The position numbers and the translations under genes were made by a program. The notes beneath the pieces are model-generated. The model was not told the DNA's origin and searched no databases. It saw nothing but the letters and a program-made list of their open reading frames with translations. Source: an uncultured Clostridia bacterium (GTDB lineage: Bacteria > Bacillota > Clostridia > Lachnospirales > CAG-274). Taken from it: a DNA stretch of 51,608 bases. Location: NCBI GenBank assembly GCA_944376805.1, contig CALWDX010000041.1:1-51608 (forward strand). The letters are read 5' to 3'. This document shows, piece after piece, positions 8,710-19,910 of the stretch. Each line of letters begins with the position of its first letter. Positions within the stretch are counted from its first letter, which is position 1.

Positions 8710-8738
8710 ATTATAACATAAAAATAATATTAATGTAA
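8710..8738 (-). promoter_or_regulatory. Promoter of the prepilin-peptidase-like/PEGA pair
   Basis: Minus strand extended -10 TGTTATAAT (8710-8718) with a weak -35 TTACAT (8733-8738) at 17 bases. It leaves a leader of about 30 bases before the proposed ATT start. Confidence 0.5.
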
Positions 8739-8843
8739 TAAAAAATATAAAAAAATAAATATATAAAAACAAAAAATTGAACAAAAATATTTTAAATAAG
8801 TTGTTATAATATTACAAAAAATATTAAAAAACTTAAAATTAAG

Positions 8844-8872
8844 TATACAATATATTAAAAAGCATTTATAAT
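8844..8872 (+). promoter_or_regulatory. Probable promoter of lacZ
   Basis: TATACA (8844-8849), 17-base spacer, TATAAT (8867-8872), 42 bases before the lacZ start. An extra extended -10 (TGTTATAAT, 8802-8810) upstream could be a second start. The interval 8739-8913 is otherwise featureless AT-rich DNA. Confidence 0.55.
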
Positions 8873-8883
8873 ATAAAATATAA

Positions 8884-11904
<3,021 letters not shown>

Positions 11905-11911
11905 AAATTTT

Positions 11912-11943
11912 AAAAGTAGGTATTTTATAATGCCTACTTTTAT
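11912..11943 (+). terminator. Intrinsic terminator of lacZ
   Basis: Stem of about 12 bp with one G-U pair around GTAGGTAT/ATGCCTAC, followed by a T run. Confidence 0.8.
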
Positions 11944-12004
11944 TAGTATAAATTATATAACAAAAATAGGTAAATTATTATTATAATAAAAGTGTAATTA
12001 TTAC

Positions 12005-12033
12005 TTGAAGAATGTTGATTAATAAGTTATAAT
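12005..12033 (+). promoter_or_regulatory. Promoter of the helicase cluster
   Basis: TTGAAG (12005-12010), 17-base spacer, TATAAT (12028-12033), 34 bases before the helicase start. Confidence 0.7.
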
Positions 12034-12067
12034 ATATAAAGTTAATAAAGTTATATAGGTGATATAA

Positions 12068-13921
12068 ATGACAAATTTAACACTAAATGATAGTCAATAT
12101 AAGGCTATAATACATAATAAAGGACCTATGATTGTTTTATCAGGACCAGGTAGTGGAAAAACAACTGTTATAACTTATAGAATAAAAAATTTAATTGAAA
12201 ATTTAGGGGTAAATCCTAATAAAATTTTAGTTATAACTTTTACAAAAGCTGCTTCTGAAGAAATGAAAGAAAGGTTTAATAACATATGTAATAAAAGTTA
12301 TAATGTATCTTTTAATACATTTCATTCATATTTTTTTAGAATAATTAGAGATTACTATAAATATGATTTATCTAATATTTTAGATGATAATGAAAAGGTA
12401 AATATTATAAAAAAGATTATAAATGATAATAATATATTTTTTGATAATCAAGAAGAATTTATACAGGCTATTATTTCTGAAATTTCTTTACTAAAAAATG
12501 AACTTATTAATTATAAACTTTTTAATTCTAAATATATAAATAGTAGTACATTTACTTTAATATATGAACAATATGAAAAAATAAAATCAGAACAAAGAAA
12601 GATTGATTTTGATGATATGTTAATACAATGTTATCATTTATTAAAACAAAATAATGCTATAAGAAATATTTGGATTAATAAATATGATTATATATTAATA
12701 GACGAGTATCAAGACGCAAATAAAGTACAATATGAATGTATAAAAATGCTTGTTTCTTTAGAAAGGAATATATTTGTTGTAGGTGATGATGACCAAAGTA
12801 TATATGGATTTAGAGGTTCTAGTCCTAAATTTTTACATAAATTTTATAAAGATTTTAAAGGTAGTAAAAAAGTAGTATTAAATGTAAATTATCGTTCTAC
12901 TGAACAAATAATAAATTTATGTAATAAAGTTATTGTTGAAAATAGTAATAGGTTTGAAAAAAATATTATAGGTACAAATAAAAAAGATAAATCACCTATA
13001 CTATTAAGGTCTTATGATGTTTCTGAAGAAGCAAAAAAAATTGTAGAAAAAATAAAAAGATTAAAAAGTAACTATCCATTAGAAGAAATAGCTATAATAT
13101 ATAGAACAAATTTACAAGCGAGAGCTATTGTTGAAACTTTAAAAGATTATAATATAGAATATCAATTAAAAGATAATATTACAAATATTTATGAACATTT
13201 TATAGCAAAAGACATAATAGCATATTTAAAATTGTCAATTGATAAGTTAGACAATGAGTCATTTTTAAAAATAGCAAATAAACCAAAAAGATTTTTAAAT
13301 AAAGATATGCTAAAAGAGGCAATAGAAATTTGTCAAAATAAAAGTTCTGCTTTAGAATATTTATATTGTAAAGTAGATTTAAAATCTTGGCAAATAGAAA
13401 ATGTAAATGAGCTTTTATTTCATTTAGGAAATATAAAAAATAAAACTGCGTATGATGCTGTAAGATATATAATAAAAATTGTAGGTTATGAAAATTATAT
13501 TGATGATTATGCTAATTTTAAAAATATAGGTATAAAAGGTTTAACAGAAATTCTAAATGAAATATTAGAATCAACAAAAGGTTTTAATAATATACAAGAT
13601 TATTTAAATCATATAGACAATATGAAACAAGAAGTTTTAAAAAAACAAAAAAACAATAATCAAAAAGGTGTAGTTTTAACTACAATGCATAGTGCAAAGG
13701 GGTTAGAATTTGAAACAGTTTTTGTTATTAGTTGTATAGAGGGTATAATACCACACGAAAGAAGTAAAAATAGTTTAGAAATAGAAGAAGAAAGAAGACT
13801 ATTTTATGTAGCACTTACAAGAGCTAAAACATTATTATATATTTCTATTATAGAAACAAAATATGAAATTAAAGTTTTACCAAGTAGATTTTTAAAAAAT
13901 TTAATAAAAATTAAGAGGTGA
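12068..13921 (+). CDS. UvrD/PcrA-type superfamily 1 DNA helicase
   Basis: ATP-dependent 3'-5' DNA helicase, 617 residues. Motifs in order: Q motif LNDSQYKAI, Walker A SGPGSGKTT (25-33), Ia ITFTKAASEEM, II DEYQDANKVQ, III GDDDQSIYGFRGS, IV LNVNYRST, V TMHSAKGLEF, VI EERRLFYVALTRAK. It ends about 40 residues after motif VI, so it lacks the long C-terminal tail of PcrA (about 720 residues) that contacts RNA polymerase. A housekeeping PcrA is therefore probably encoded elsewhere, with this as a shorter paralogue. No nuclease or Fe-S segment is seen. The start follows AGGTGATATA. The stop codon is part of the ribosome binding site of the next gene. Confidence 0.92.
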   Translation: MTNLTLNDSQYKAIIHNKGPMIVLSGPGSGKTTVITYRIKNLIENLGVNPNKILVITFTKAASEEMKERFNNICNKSYNVSFNTFHSYFFRIIRDYYKYDLSNILDDNEKVNIIKKIINDNNIFFDNQEEFIQAIISEISLLKNELINYKLFNSKYINSSTFTLIYEQYEKIKSEQRKIDFDDMLIQCYHLLKQNNAIRNIWINKYDYILIDEYQDANKVQYECIKMLVSLERNIFVVGDDDQSIYGFRGSSPKFLHKFYKDFKGSKKVVLNVNYRSTEQIINLCNKVIVENSNRFEKNIIGTNKKDKSPILLRSYDVSEEAKKIVEKIKRLKSNYPLEEIAIIYRTNLQARAIVETLKDYNIEYQLKDNITNIYEHFIAKDIIAYLKLSIDKLDNESFLKIANKPKRFLNKDMLKEAIEICQNKSSALEYLYCKVDLKSWQIENVNELLFHLGNIKNKTAYDAVRYIIKIVGYENYIDDYANFKNIGIKGLTEILNEILESTKGFNNIQDYLNHIDNMKQEVLKKQKNNNQKGVVLTTMHSAKGLEFETVFVISCIEGIIPHERSKNSLEIEEERRLFYVALTRAKTLLYISIIETKYEIKVLPSRFLKNLIKIKR

Positions 13922-13925
13922 TTTA

Positions 13926-14039
13926 ATGAAAAGAAGTAAAAAAGAGCAAAAAAAGTTATTAGTTCAAATTATGGCAATTATATTAGCTATTTCTATGATA
14001 ATTAGTATTATTATACCATTTTTAAATATATTAAGTTAA
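13926..14039 (+). CDS. 37-residue single-span membrane peptide (DUF4044-like)
   Basis: Short gene with a clear AGAGGTGA site overlapping the helicase stop, 4 bases from its end. It encodes a basic head (MKRSKKEQKK) and one hydrophobic helix (about 12-36). Size and layout match the small membrane proteins grouped as DUF4044 in Clostridia, but this is a resemblance, not proof. It is probably co-translated with the helicase. Function unknown. Confidence 0.65.
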   Translation: MKRSKKEQKKLLVQIMAIILAISMIISIIIPFLNILS

Positions 14040-14064
14040 AATTTTTACTCAGGGAGGTTAAAAA

Positions 14065-16146
14065 ATGGATATTGATGATTTAGAAAAGGATTTAGGGTTA
14101 TCAAGTGATGATGATAATGACAACTCAAATGATGAATTAGAGGATATAATAAATTTATTAAATTCTTCTGAAGATGATATTATAAGAATAAAAAATGATA
14201 CTGAAATTTTTGAAGGATTGTCACAAGAAGAACTTGATTTACTAATGAAACAAGATGAAGAATTAGATATAAGTGATATAGATACAGAAGTTATGAATGA
14301 TATATCTATATATGGTGAAAGTGAAGAGACTCCTTCACAGGAAGATTTAGACCAAGCTATACTTAATGTTAATGATGAAGAAATAGAAGAAAATAATGAA
14401 GATGGAGTTCAGCAATCAGAACAAAGTGATGAACAAGAAAATAAAATATCACAAGAAGATTTTATGAAACTTATTCAACAACAAGAAAATGGAGAAAATG
14501 ACTTTTTAGAATTTGTTGAAGCACCTAAAAAAGACAAAAAAAGTAAAAAGAATAAAAATAAAAAATCAAGTGAATCTTCATATAATAAACTTATTGTATT
14601 TGGAATAGTTTTTTTAAGTGTTCTTATAGTTGGGACAGCTATGTTTTTTATAATAGCTATACAAACAATTAACAATAAAAATATACAAGCAGCAATAGAA
14701 CAAGATAATAATATAGCAGCAAAATACAATCCAGAAGATAAAAATACAGTATATGTTGATATGGCACAAAATATAGATGATGAAACTTTAATTTTAGAAA
14801 AAGTACATATAAATCAATCAAATACAACATTTTATTTTAAAAATAAAATAGAACCTATGAAATATAATATTATACTTACAGATGCCAATGAAAATTTATA
14901 TCCTATGGATTTAAATTTCACACAAGATGGCAAAACAGGTAATAGTATATTAAGATTTGATAGTATAGTAGGAGAAAGTAAAGATTTAAAATTAATTTTT
15001 AAAAGTATTGTAACTGGAAAAGAAGCATTATTCAATTTAAATTTTGATGCTAATTTATCAGAAGAAAAAGTTTCTTATATAAATAGCAAAATTAAAAATA
15101 ATTTTGGAGATTTTAATATAAATATTAATTATGCTGAGTTTGGAGATACTTCTTCTAGAATAGATTATATAATAGAACCTTTTGGAGAAGTAAAATATCA
15201 AATACAACAAGGCATTTTAAATGAAAAAGATAGTGTAAAACTTAAAGAAAATAATAAATATATAGAGGAACTTTCTAATAATCCTGTATCTACAAGTATT
15301 GACAATAAAATTATTGGTAGAATGGATTTTAAAAATATAAAAGATAAAAACAATAATATAGTATTAGAATTTAATAATATATATAAAAAATATCCATTAA
15401 ATAAAAAAGTTACTTTAAATGAAGTTAAAAATGGGAATTTAGTATATGAATTTGATAATTATAAATTATATATAGAAAGTATGCCAAGATTTGATAATAA
15501 ATATGTTTTAGTATTACATAGTGAAGATAAAACTATTAATACAGAAAATAAACCCCCAAATGCTAATCGTGTAGATACAAAGTTAGATGTAGAAATAGTA
15601 GCAACGGGAAAAGATGGAGTAGATGTTATTATATCACCTACTGAAATTAAATCAGAACAATATGGAACAGATATTATATTTGATTTAGATGAAAGTCAGA
15701 TGAATTTATTAAATGGTATTTCACCTAATAACATTAATATTAATATTAAGTCAGTACTTTTAAAAGAACAACAAGTAAATATACCTATAAATTTAAGTAG
15801 AGGTATGGAGAGAACAATTATATCTCACGATATTATGGAGGAGCAAATAGCTAAATCATTTGATAGTAGAGTAAAAAGTGTAAATAATGCTAAAGGTTTT
15901 TCTCCAGAAGTATTAGCTAATGAAAGTTTGAAAAAAGAATATATGTCTTTATTAGGTAAAAATACTAAAAGTTCTATAAATATTATATCTAAAAATCTAG
16001 ATAATGAATATTTAGAAGCTATTGTTCAAGAAGCTATACAAGTAAAAGAAAATGATGACATTAAAGTTTTATATAAAATACATAAGATAAAAGCTAATAA
16101 TGTAAATAATCAATGGACAATATATTCTGATGAAATAATAAAATAA
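14065..16146 (+). CDS. Acidic single-span membrane protein with repeated SQEE/D motifs
   Basis: A 693-residue protein of unknown function that I do not recognise as a whole. Residues 1-150 are very acidic and contain three spaced copies of a FliM-like motif: LSQEELDLLM (52-61), SQEDLDQAIL (91-100) and ISQEDFMKLI (128-137). A Lys-rich stretch (155-168) marks the cytoplasmic side of one membrane span (about 176-199). The remaining 490 residues are outside, Asn/Lys/Asp-rich and predicted mainly beta, without cysteines or an anchor motif. In FliM and FliN the LSQEEIDALL motif is the N-terminal docking peptide for CheY-P. Here a docking role is only a hypothesis. The start follows GGGAGG. Confidence 0.7.
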   Translation: MDIDDLEKDLGLSSDDDNDNSNDELEDIINLLNSSEDDIIRIKNDTEIFEGLSQEELDLLMKQDEELDISDIDTEVMNDISIYGESEETPSQEDLDQAILNVNDEEIEENNEDGVQQSEQSDEQENKISQEDFMKLIQQQENGENDFLEFVEAPKKDKKSKKNKNKKSSESSYNKLIVFGIVFLSVLIVGTAMFFIIAIQTINNKNIQAAIEQDNNIAAKYNPEDKNTVYVDMAQNIDDETLILEKVHINQSNTTFYFKNKIEPMKYNIILTDANENLYPMDLNFTQDGKTGNSILRFDSIVGESKDLKLIFKSIVTGKEALFNLNFDANLSEEKVSYINSKIKNNFGDFNININYAEFGDTSSRIDYIIEPFGEVKYQIQQGILNEKDSVKLKENNKYIEELSNNPVSTSIDNKIIGRMDFKNIKDKNNNIVLEFNNIYKKYPLNKKVTLNEVKNGNLVYEFDNYKLYIESMPRFDNKYVLVLHSEDKTINTENKPPNANRVDTKLDVEIVATGKDGVDVIISPTEIKSEQYGTDIIFDLDESQMNLLNGISPNNININIKSVLLKEQQVNIPINLSRGMERTIISHDIMEEQIAKSFDSRVKSVNNAKGFSPEVLANESLKKEYMSLLGKNTKSSINIISKNLDNEYLEAIVQEAIQVKENDDIKVLYKIHKIKANNVNNQWTIYSDEIIK

Positions 16147-16157
16147 ATGTAAAATCA

Positions 16158-16187
16158 TTAAACTTAATTAAAATTTTTTCGTATTAT
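16158..16187 (+). promoter_or_regulatory. Possible internal promoter
   Basis: TTAAAC (16158-16163), 18-base spacer, TATTAT (16182-16187), upstream of the DUF4097-type gene. Weak match. Confidence 0.3.
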
Positions 16188-16219
16188 TATATAACAAAGA
16201 AATTTTAAGGAGTGATTTT

Positions 16220-17314
16220 ATGAGTAACGAAAGAATAAAAATATTAAAAATGTTAGAAAATGGAGAAATTACAGCAGATGAAGCAAGTAAATTATTATCT
16301 TCTATAGAAGGAAAAAGTTCTTCTTATACATCTGACACATATAATAATAATGTAAACAACAATAATGATAGTGGACAATCAATAGATTTTAACAAAATAG
16401 TAAATAAACTAACAAATACAACACAAATTTTAGTCAAAAAAACTTCTAAAATTTACAATGATTTAGAAAAAGAGGTTAAAAATATTTTTAAAAATGTAAA
16501 CAGTGGTACATCTAGTAAAAATAGTGTATGTAAAGAGTTTAACATAGCATTAAATGATACAGATAATAATTTAGATTTAAAATCTTTAAATGGAGAAATG
16601 GTATTAAAAGGTTATAATGGTGATAAATTAACTTTAAAAGTTGTATATATACCAAAAACAGTTGATGCAACAATAGATTTTTATAATACAGATAATAAAA
16701 AATATGTTTTAACATTTAAAGAAGATAATTTTGAAAAAGTATCTTTAGAAGCATTAGTTCCTAAAAAGTATTTTGAAGTTATATCTATTTCTGGTTTAAA
16801 TTGTAATTTTTCATTAGATAATTTAAATTTTGAAAAAATATTAACAGATACAACAAATTGTAATGGTATAATAGAGAACTGTGAAGGGCAAGATATAAAT
16901 ATAAATAATGTTAATGGTAAATTAATTATTAGAAATATTAAATCAAATAATTTAAAAGTTTGTAATATAAATTGCTATGTTAAACTTAAAAATACAGATG
17001 TAAAAAACTTGTCTATAGATGTCCTTAATGGAGAGATAGATGTTACAAGTGATTATTTAAACTTATTTAACGATTATAATTGGAAATTAGAAACCCAAAA
17101 TAATTCTATAAATGTAGAAATAAATACAGATAATATTAACTATGATATAGATGCAAGAACTTCTTTAGGAAAAATAAATATTCTAAAAAATAATCTTGTA
17201 TATTCAGAAAAAAGTGATTATAGGGTTAAAGCAAAAACAGAAAATAAAAATGAATTATTTAAAAATTTAAATTTATCTTTAGATACTGCCAACTCTACTA
17301 TAATTGTAAGCTAG
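16220..17314 (+). CDS. DUF4097-type beta-helix protein with LiaX/YvlB-like N-terminus
   Basis: A 364-residue protein. Residues 1-33 (ERIKILKMLENGEITADEASKLL) are the short helical domain found at the N-terminus of YvlB and LiaX proteins. A low-complexity Ser/Asn/Thr linker follows, then a DUF4097-like right-handed beta-helix (about 110-364) with repeated strands such as NLDLKSLNGEMVLKGYNGD. No signal peptide or membrane span is visible. In other Firmicutes such proteins act in LiaFSR-type envelope-stress responses. It is followed 14 bases later by a paralogue that has a membrane anchor, and the two beta-helix parts align closely, indicating tandem duplication. The start follows AAGGAGTGA. Confidence 0.75.
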   Translation: MSNERIKILKMLENGEITADEASKLLSSIEGKSSSYTSDTYNNNVNNNNDSGQSIDFNKIVNKLTNTTQILVKKTSKIYNDLEKEVKNIFKNVNSGTSSKNSVCKEFNIALNDTDNNLDLKSLNGEMVLKGYNGDKLTLKVVYIPKTVDATIDFYNTDNKKYVLTFKEDNFEKVSLEALVPKKYFEVISISGLNCNFSLDNLNFEKILTDTTNCNGIIENCEGQDININNVNGKLIIRNIKSNNLKVCNINCYVKLKNTDVKNLSIDVLNGEIDVTSDYLNLFNDYNWKLETQNNSINVEINTDNINYDIDARTSLGKINILKNNLVYSEKSDYRVKAKTENKNELFKNLNLSLDTANSTIIVS

Positions 17315-17328
17315 TAAAGGTGATAAAT

Positions 17329-18207
17329 ATGGAAAATAATACAAATAAAAAATCTAAAAATTTTATATTAGTATTAATATTTGTTATATTGTCATTAGCA
17401 ACAGTTTCAAAGGTATATAATAAATATTTAGATAAATCTAAAAAAGCATTTAGTTCACAAACAATAGATAAAGAATTTGAATTTAAATTAAGTGAAATTA
17501 ATAATGATTTAGAAATAAAAAGTTTAAATGGTAAAGTAAAATTAGAAGGATATGAAGGTGAAGATATATTATTAAAAGCATCATATATATCTAAAGAAAA
17601 AGGTTATGAAGTAGATTTTTATAGAGATAATAGTAATAATTTTATTTTAGATTATGATACTAATAAATTTAAGAGTGTTTCAGTAGATGTATTAGTACCA
17701 GAAGGATTTTTCAAAAATGTAGAAATTTCTTCTTTTAATTCAAGTAGTAATATAGATAATTTGTCAGCAAATAAATTAATATTAACAAATATGAATGGAG
17801 ATATTAGAATAACTAATTTAAATGCTAAACAGTTAGTTACAGAAAATATGAATGGAGAAATAACATTAGATAATTTTGATGTAAAAAATGTTAAAATTAA
17901 CAATTTAAATAGTTCAGTTTCTATATCAACAATGGGAATGTTAAAATCATTTGATAGTTATAAATGGCAAGTAGATAATCAAAATGGTGAAATAAATGTA
18001 GAAATAGTTGAACCTAATAATATAAATTATAATTTATATGCTGAAACAACAAATGGTGAAGTTACTATTAATAAAGATAATTCAAATTTAACATATTCTG
18101 AAAACACAGGTAAAAAGGTTTCTGCTAAAACATATAATCCAAGAAAATCAGATAAAAGTTTAAATTTATCATTAAAGACAACTAACTCTACCATAGTTTT
18201 AAATTAA
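17329..18207 (+). CDS. Membrane-anchored DUF4097-type paralogue
   Basis: A 292-residue protein with one N-terminal membrane span (about 10-28) and a DUF4097-like beta-helix (about 45-292) that parallels the preceding gene: DLEIKSLNGKVKLEGYEGED here against NLDLKSLNGEMVLKGYNGD there, and VSVDVLVPEGFF against VSLEALVPKKYF. It lacks the helical N-terminal domain of its neighbour. It probably faces the outside of the membrane. ATG at 17329 is chosen over GTG at 17320 because the AAAGGTGA site overlaps the GTG. The VanW gene follows after 23 bases. Function unknown; an envelope role is inferred from family and context. Confidence 0.75.
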   Translation: MENNTNKKSKNFILVLIFVILSLATVSKVYNKYLDKSKKAFSSQTIDKEFEFKLSEINNDLEIKSLNGKVKLEGYEGEDILLKASYISKEKGYEVDFYRDNSNNFILDYDTNKFKSVSVDVLVPEGFFKNVEISSFNSSSNIDNLSANKLILTNMNGDIRITNLNAKQLVTENMNGEITLDNFDVKNVKINNLNSSVSISTMGMLKSFDSYKWQVDNQNGEINVEIVEPNNINYNLYAETTNGEVTINKDNSNLTYSENTGKKVSAKTYNPRKSDKSLNLSLKTTNSTIVLN

Positions 18208-18230
18208 AATTATGCTTGGAGGGAAAAGTA

Positions 18231-19622
18231 TTGTCAAAAAGAGTAGGAAATAATAAAAATAAAAATATATTAACAGTTGTTATAATATTATTAACAGTTA
18301 TATTAGCTATATTTATTGTTTCAGGTATTATATTTTTTAATATTCAAATGAAAAATAAAGAAATGCTAAATAATCCTAATATTTATAATAATATATTTAT
18401 AGAAAAAGTAAATGTTTCAAATATGTCTAAAGAAGATGCTAAAAAGGCTTTGGAAAGTATAAAATTAAATGAAACTATAACTTTAACTTATAAAGATAAA
18501 CAATATAATTTTAGTAAAGAAGAATTAGGAGTTTCTTTAGCTAAAGAAGATGCATTATCAATTGCATATGAAATAGGAAGAAAAGGAACTGAAAAAGAAC
18601 GTTTACAAACAATAAAATCTTTAGAAGAACAAAATCAAGTTATAAGTGTTGATAAAAATATAAATGAAGAAACAGCTAAAGCAAAAGTTGAAGAAGTTGC
18701 TAAAGATATAAATTTAGCACCTAAAAATGCTACACTTAAAAAAACAGATAAAGGTTTTGAAGTTTTAGATGGTAATAATGGTATACAAGTTGATGTTGAG
18801 CAAACATATAATAATGTATTAAAAGCCTTACAATCAGATGAAAATAGTATAGTAGAAATTATTACATCAGAAGTAAAGCCACAATATACAGCAACAGAAC
18901 TTAATAAAATACAAGATAAATTGGGAACATTTTCTACTAATTATGCTAATAAAGGTGGAAATGATATTAACCGTATAACAAATATGAAAATAGCTGCTGA
19001 AAGAATAAATGGTACTATTTTATATCCTGGAGAAGTTTTTTCAACAAATCAAAAATTTGGTGATACTACAAAAGCTAATGGATATAAACCAGCTCCAACT
19101 ATAATAAAAGGAAAATTTGTAGATGAATATGGTGGTGGAGTTTGTCAAGTTTCTAGTACATTATATGATGCTATTTTATATTCTGAACTTGATATAGTAG
19201 AAAGACAAAACCACTCTTTAAAGGTTGGATATTTAGATTATGGTTATGATGCAACTTTAGCAGGTGACTATATAGACTTTAAATTTAAAAATTCTACTAA
19301 TTATCCTATTTATATAGAAAGTTATTTAACAGATAATCAAGTTATTTGTAATGTTTATGGTTATGATGAAAGACCAGATAATAGAGAAATAAAATTTGAA
19401 AATGCTTTAGTAGAAGTTACAGAACCTGGACCAAGAGTTGTTAAAAAAACAAATGAATTACCTGAAGGACAAGAAAAAGTTGAAGTAACAGCTTTAAAAG
19501 GATATAAATATAAATTATATAAACTAATATATGTAGATGGTAAACTACAAGAAAAAGTTTTGGTTAATAATAGCTATTATAAGCCTAGAGCAGAAGAAGT
19601 TTTAGTAGGTACTAAAAAATAA
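18231..19622 (+). CDS. VanW family protein with peptidoglycan-binding-like and G5-like domains
   Basis: A 463-residue membrane-anchored envelope protein. Basic N-terminus, one span (about 15-37), a PG_binding_4-like region (about 60-210), the VanW domain (about 250-380, with PGEVFSTNQKFG and EYGGGVCQVSSTLYDAIL), and a C-terminal G5-like module ending YKPRAEEVLVGTK. VanW occurs in some vancomycin-resistance clusters but is widespread in Clostridia with unproven function, so this is not a resistance call. TTG at 18231 is preferred as start because GGAGGG (18218-18223) precedes it at the right distance; an in-frame TTG at 18216 overlaps that site. It is the last gene of the cluster, followed by a terminator. 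Confidence 0.9.
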   Translation: MSKRVGNNKNKNILTVVIILLTVILAIFIVSGIIFFNIQMKNKEMLNNPNIYNNIFIEKVNVSNMSKEDAKKALESIKLNETITLTYKDKQYNFSKEELGVSLAKEDALSIAYEIGRKGTEKERLQTIKSLEEQNQVISVDKNINEETAKAKVEEVAKDINLAPKNATLKKTDKGFEVLDGNNGIQVDVEQTYNNVLKALQSDENSIVEIITSEVKPQYTATELNKIQDKLGTFSTNYANKGGNDINRITNMKIAAERINGTILYPGEVFSTNQKFGDTTKANGYKPAPTIIKGKFVDEYGGGVCQVSSTLYDAILYSELDIVERQNHSLKVGYLDYGYDATLAGDYIDFKFKNSTNYPIYIESYLTDNQVICNVYGYDERPDNREIKFENALVEVTEPGPRVVKKTNELPEGQEKVEVTALKGYKYKLYKLIYVDGKLQEKVLVNNSYYKPRAEEVLVGTKK

Positions 19623-19664
19623 TTACTTTAAGTTAATATACTATAAATCCTACAACAAAAGACA

Positions 19665-19702
19665 ATAAATAAAACACCAGTTTAACTGGTGTTTTTATTT
19701 AT
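19665..19702 (+). terminator. Intrinsic terminator after the VanW gene
   Basis: Strong stem around AAACACCAG/CTGGTGTTT, extended by AT pairs on both sides, with a T run. Confidence 0.9.
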
Positions 19703-19805
19703 GTATAAATATTTAGTTTTATTTTTACATATATAAATATTTTAAAATATATATTGGTAAATAGGTTATTAAACAAATATATATTAATAATTAATTTATA
19801 TTTAT

Positions 19806-19830
19806 ACAATAAATTTACAATAAATTTACA
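19806..19830. repeat. Tandem 11-base repeat
   Basis: ACAATAAATTT occurs twice in direct succession (19806-19816, 19817-19827), followed by ACA. The second copy overlaps the possible -35 box of the next gene, so it may be a regulator site, or chance in AT-rich DNA. Confidence 0.5.
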
Positions 19831-19852
19831 CTTTTGTACTAGAAATTATAGA
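19825..19852 (+). promoter_or_regulatory. Possible promoter of the PHP-domain gene
   Basis: TTTACA (19825-19830), 16-base spacer, TATAGA (19847-19852). A better -10 (TATAAT, 19885-19890) lies too close to the ribosome binding site to be likely. Confidence 0.4.
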
Positions 19853-19910
19853 ATATTTGTTTTAAGATTTTAAATGAAAATAATTATAATTTATTAAGGA
19901 GAAAGAATTA

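Noticed and set aside
18231..19622. Vancomycin resistance call from the VanW domain
   Set aside because: VanW proteins are common in Clostridia without resistance, and no vanHAX or VanRS genes are present.
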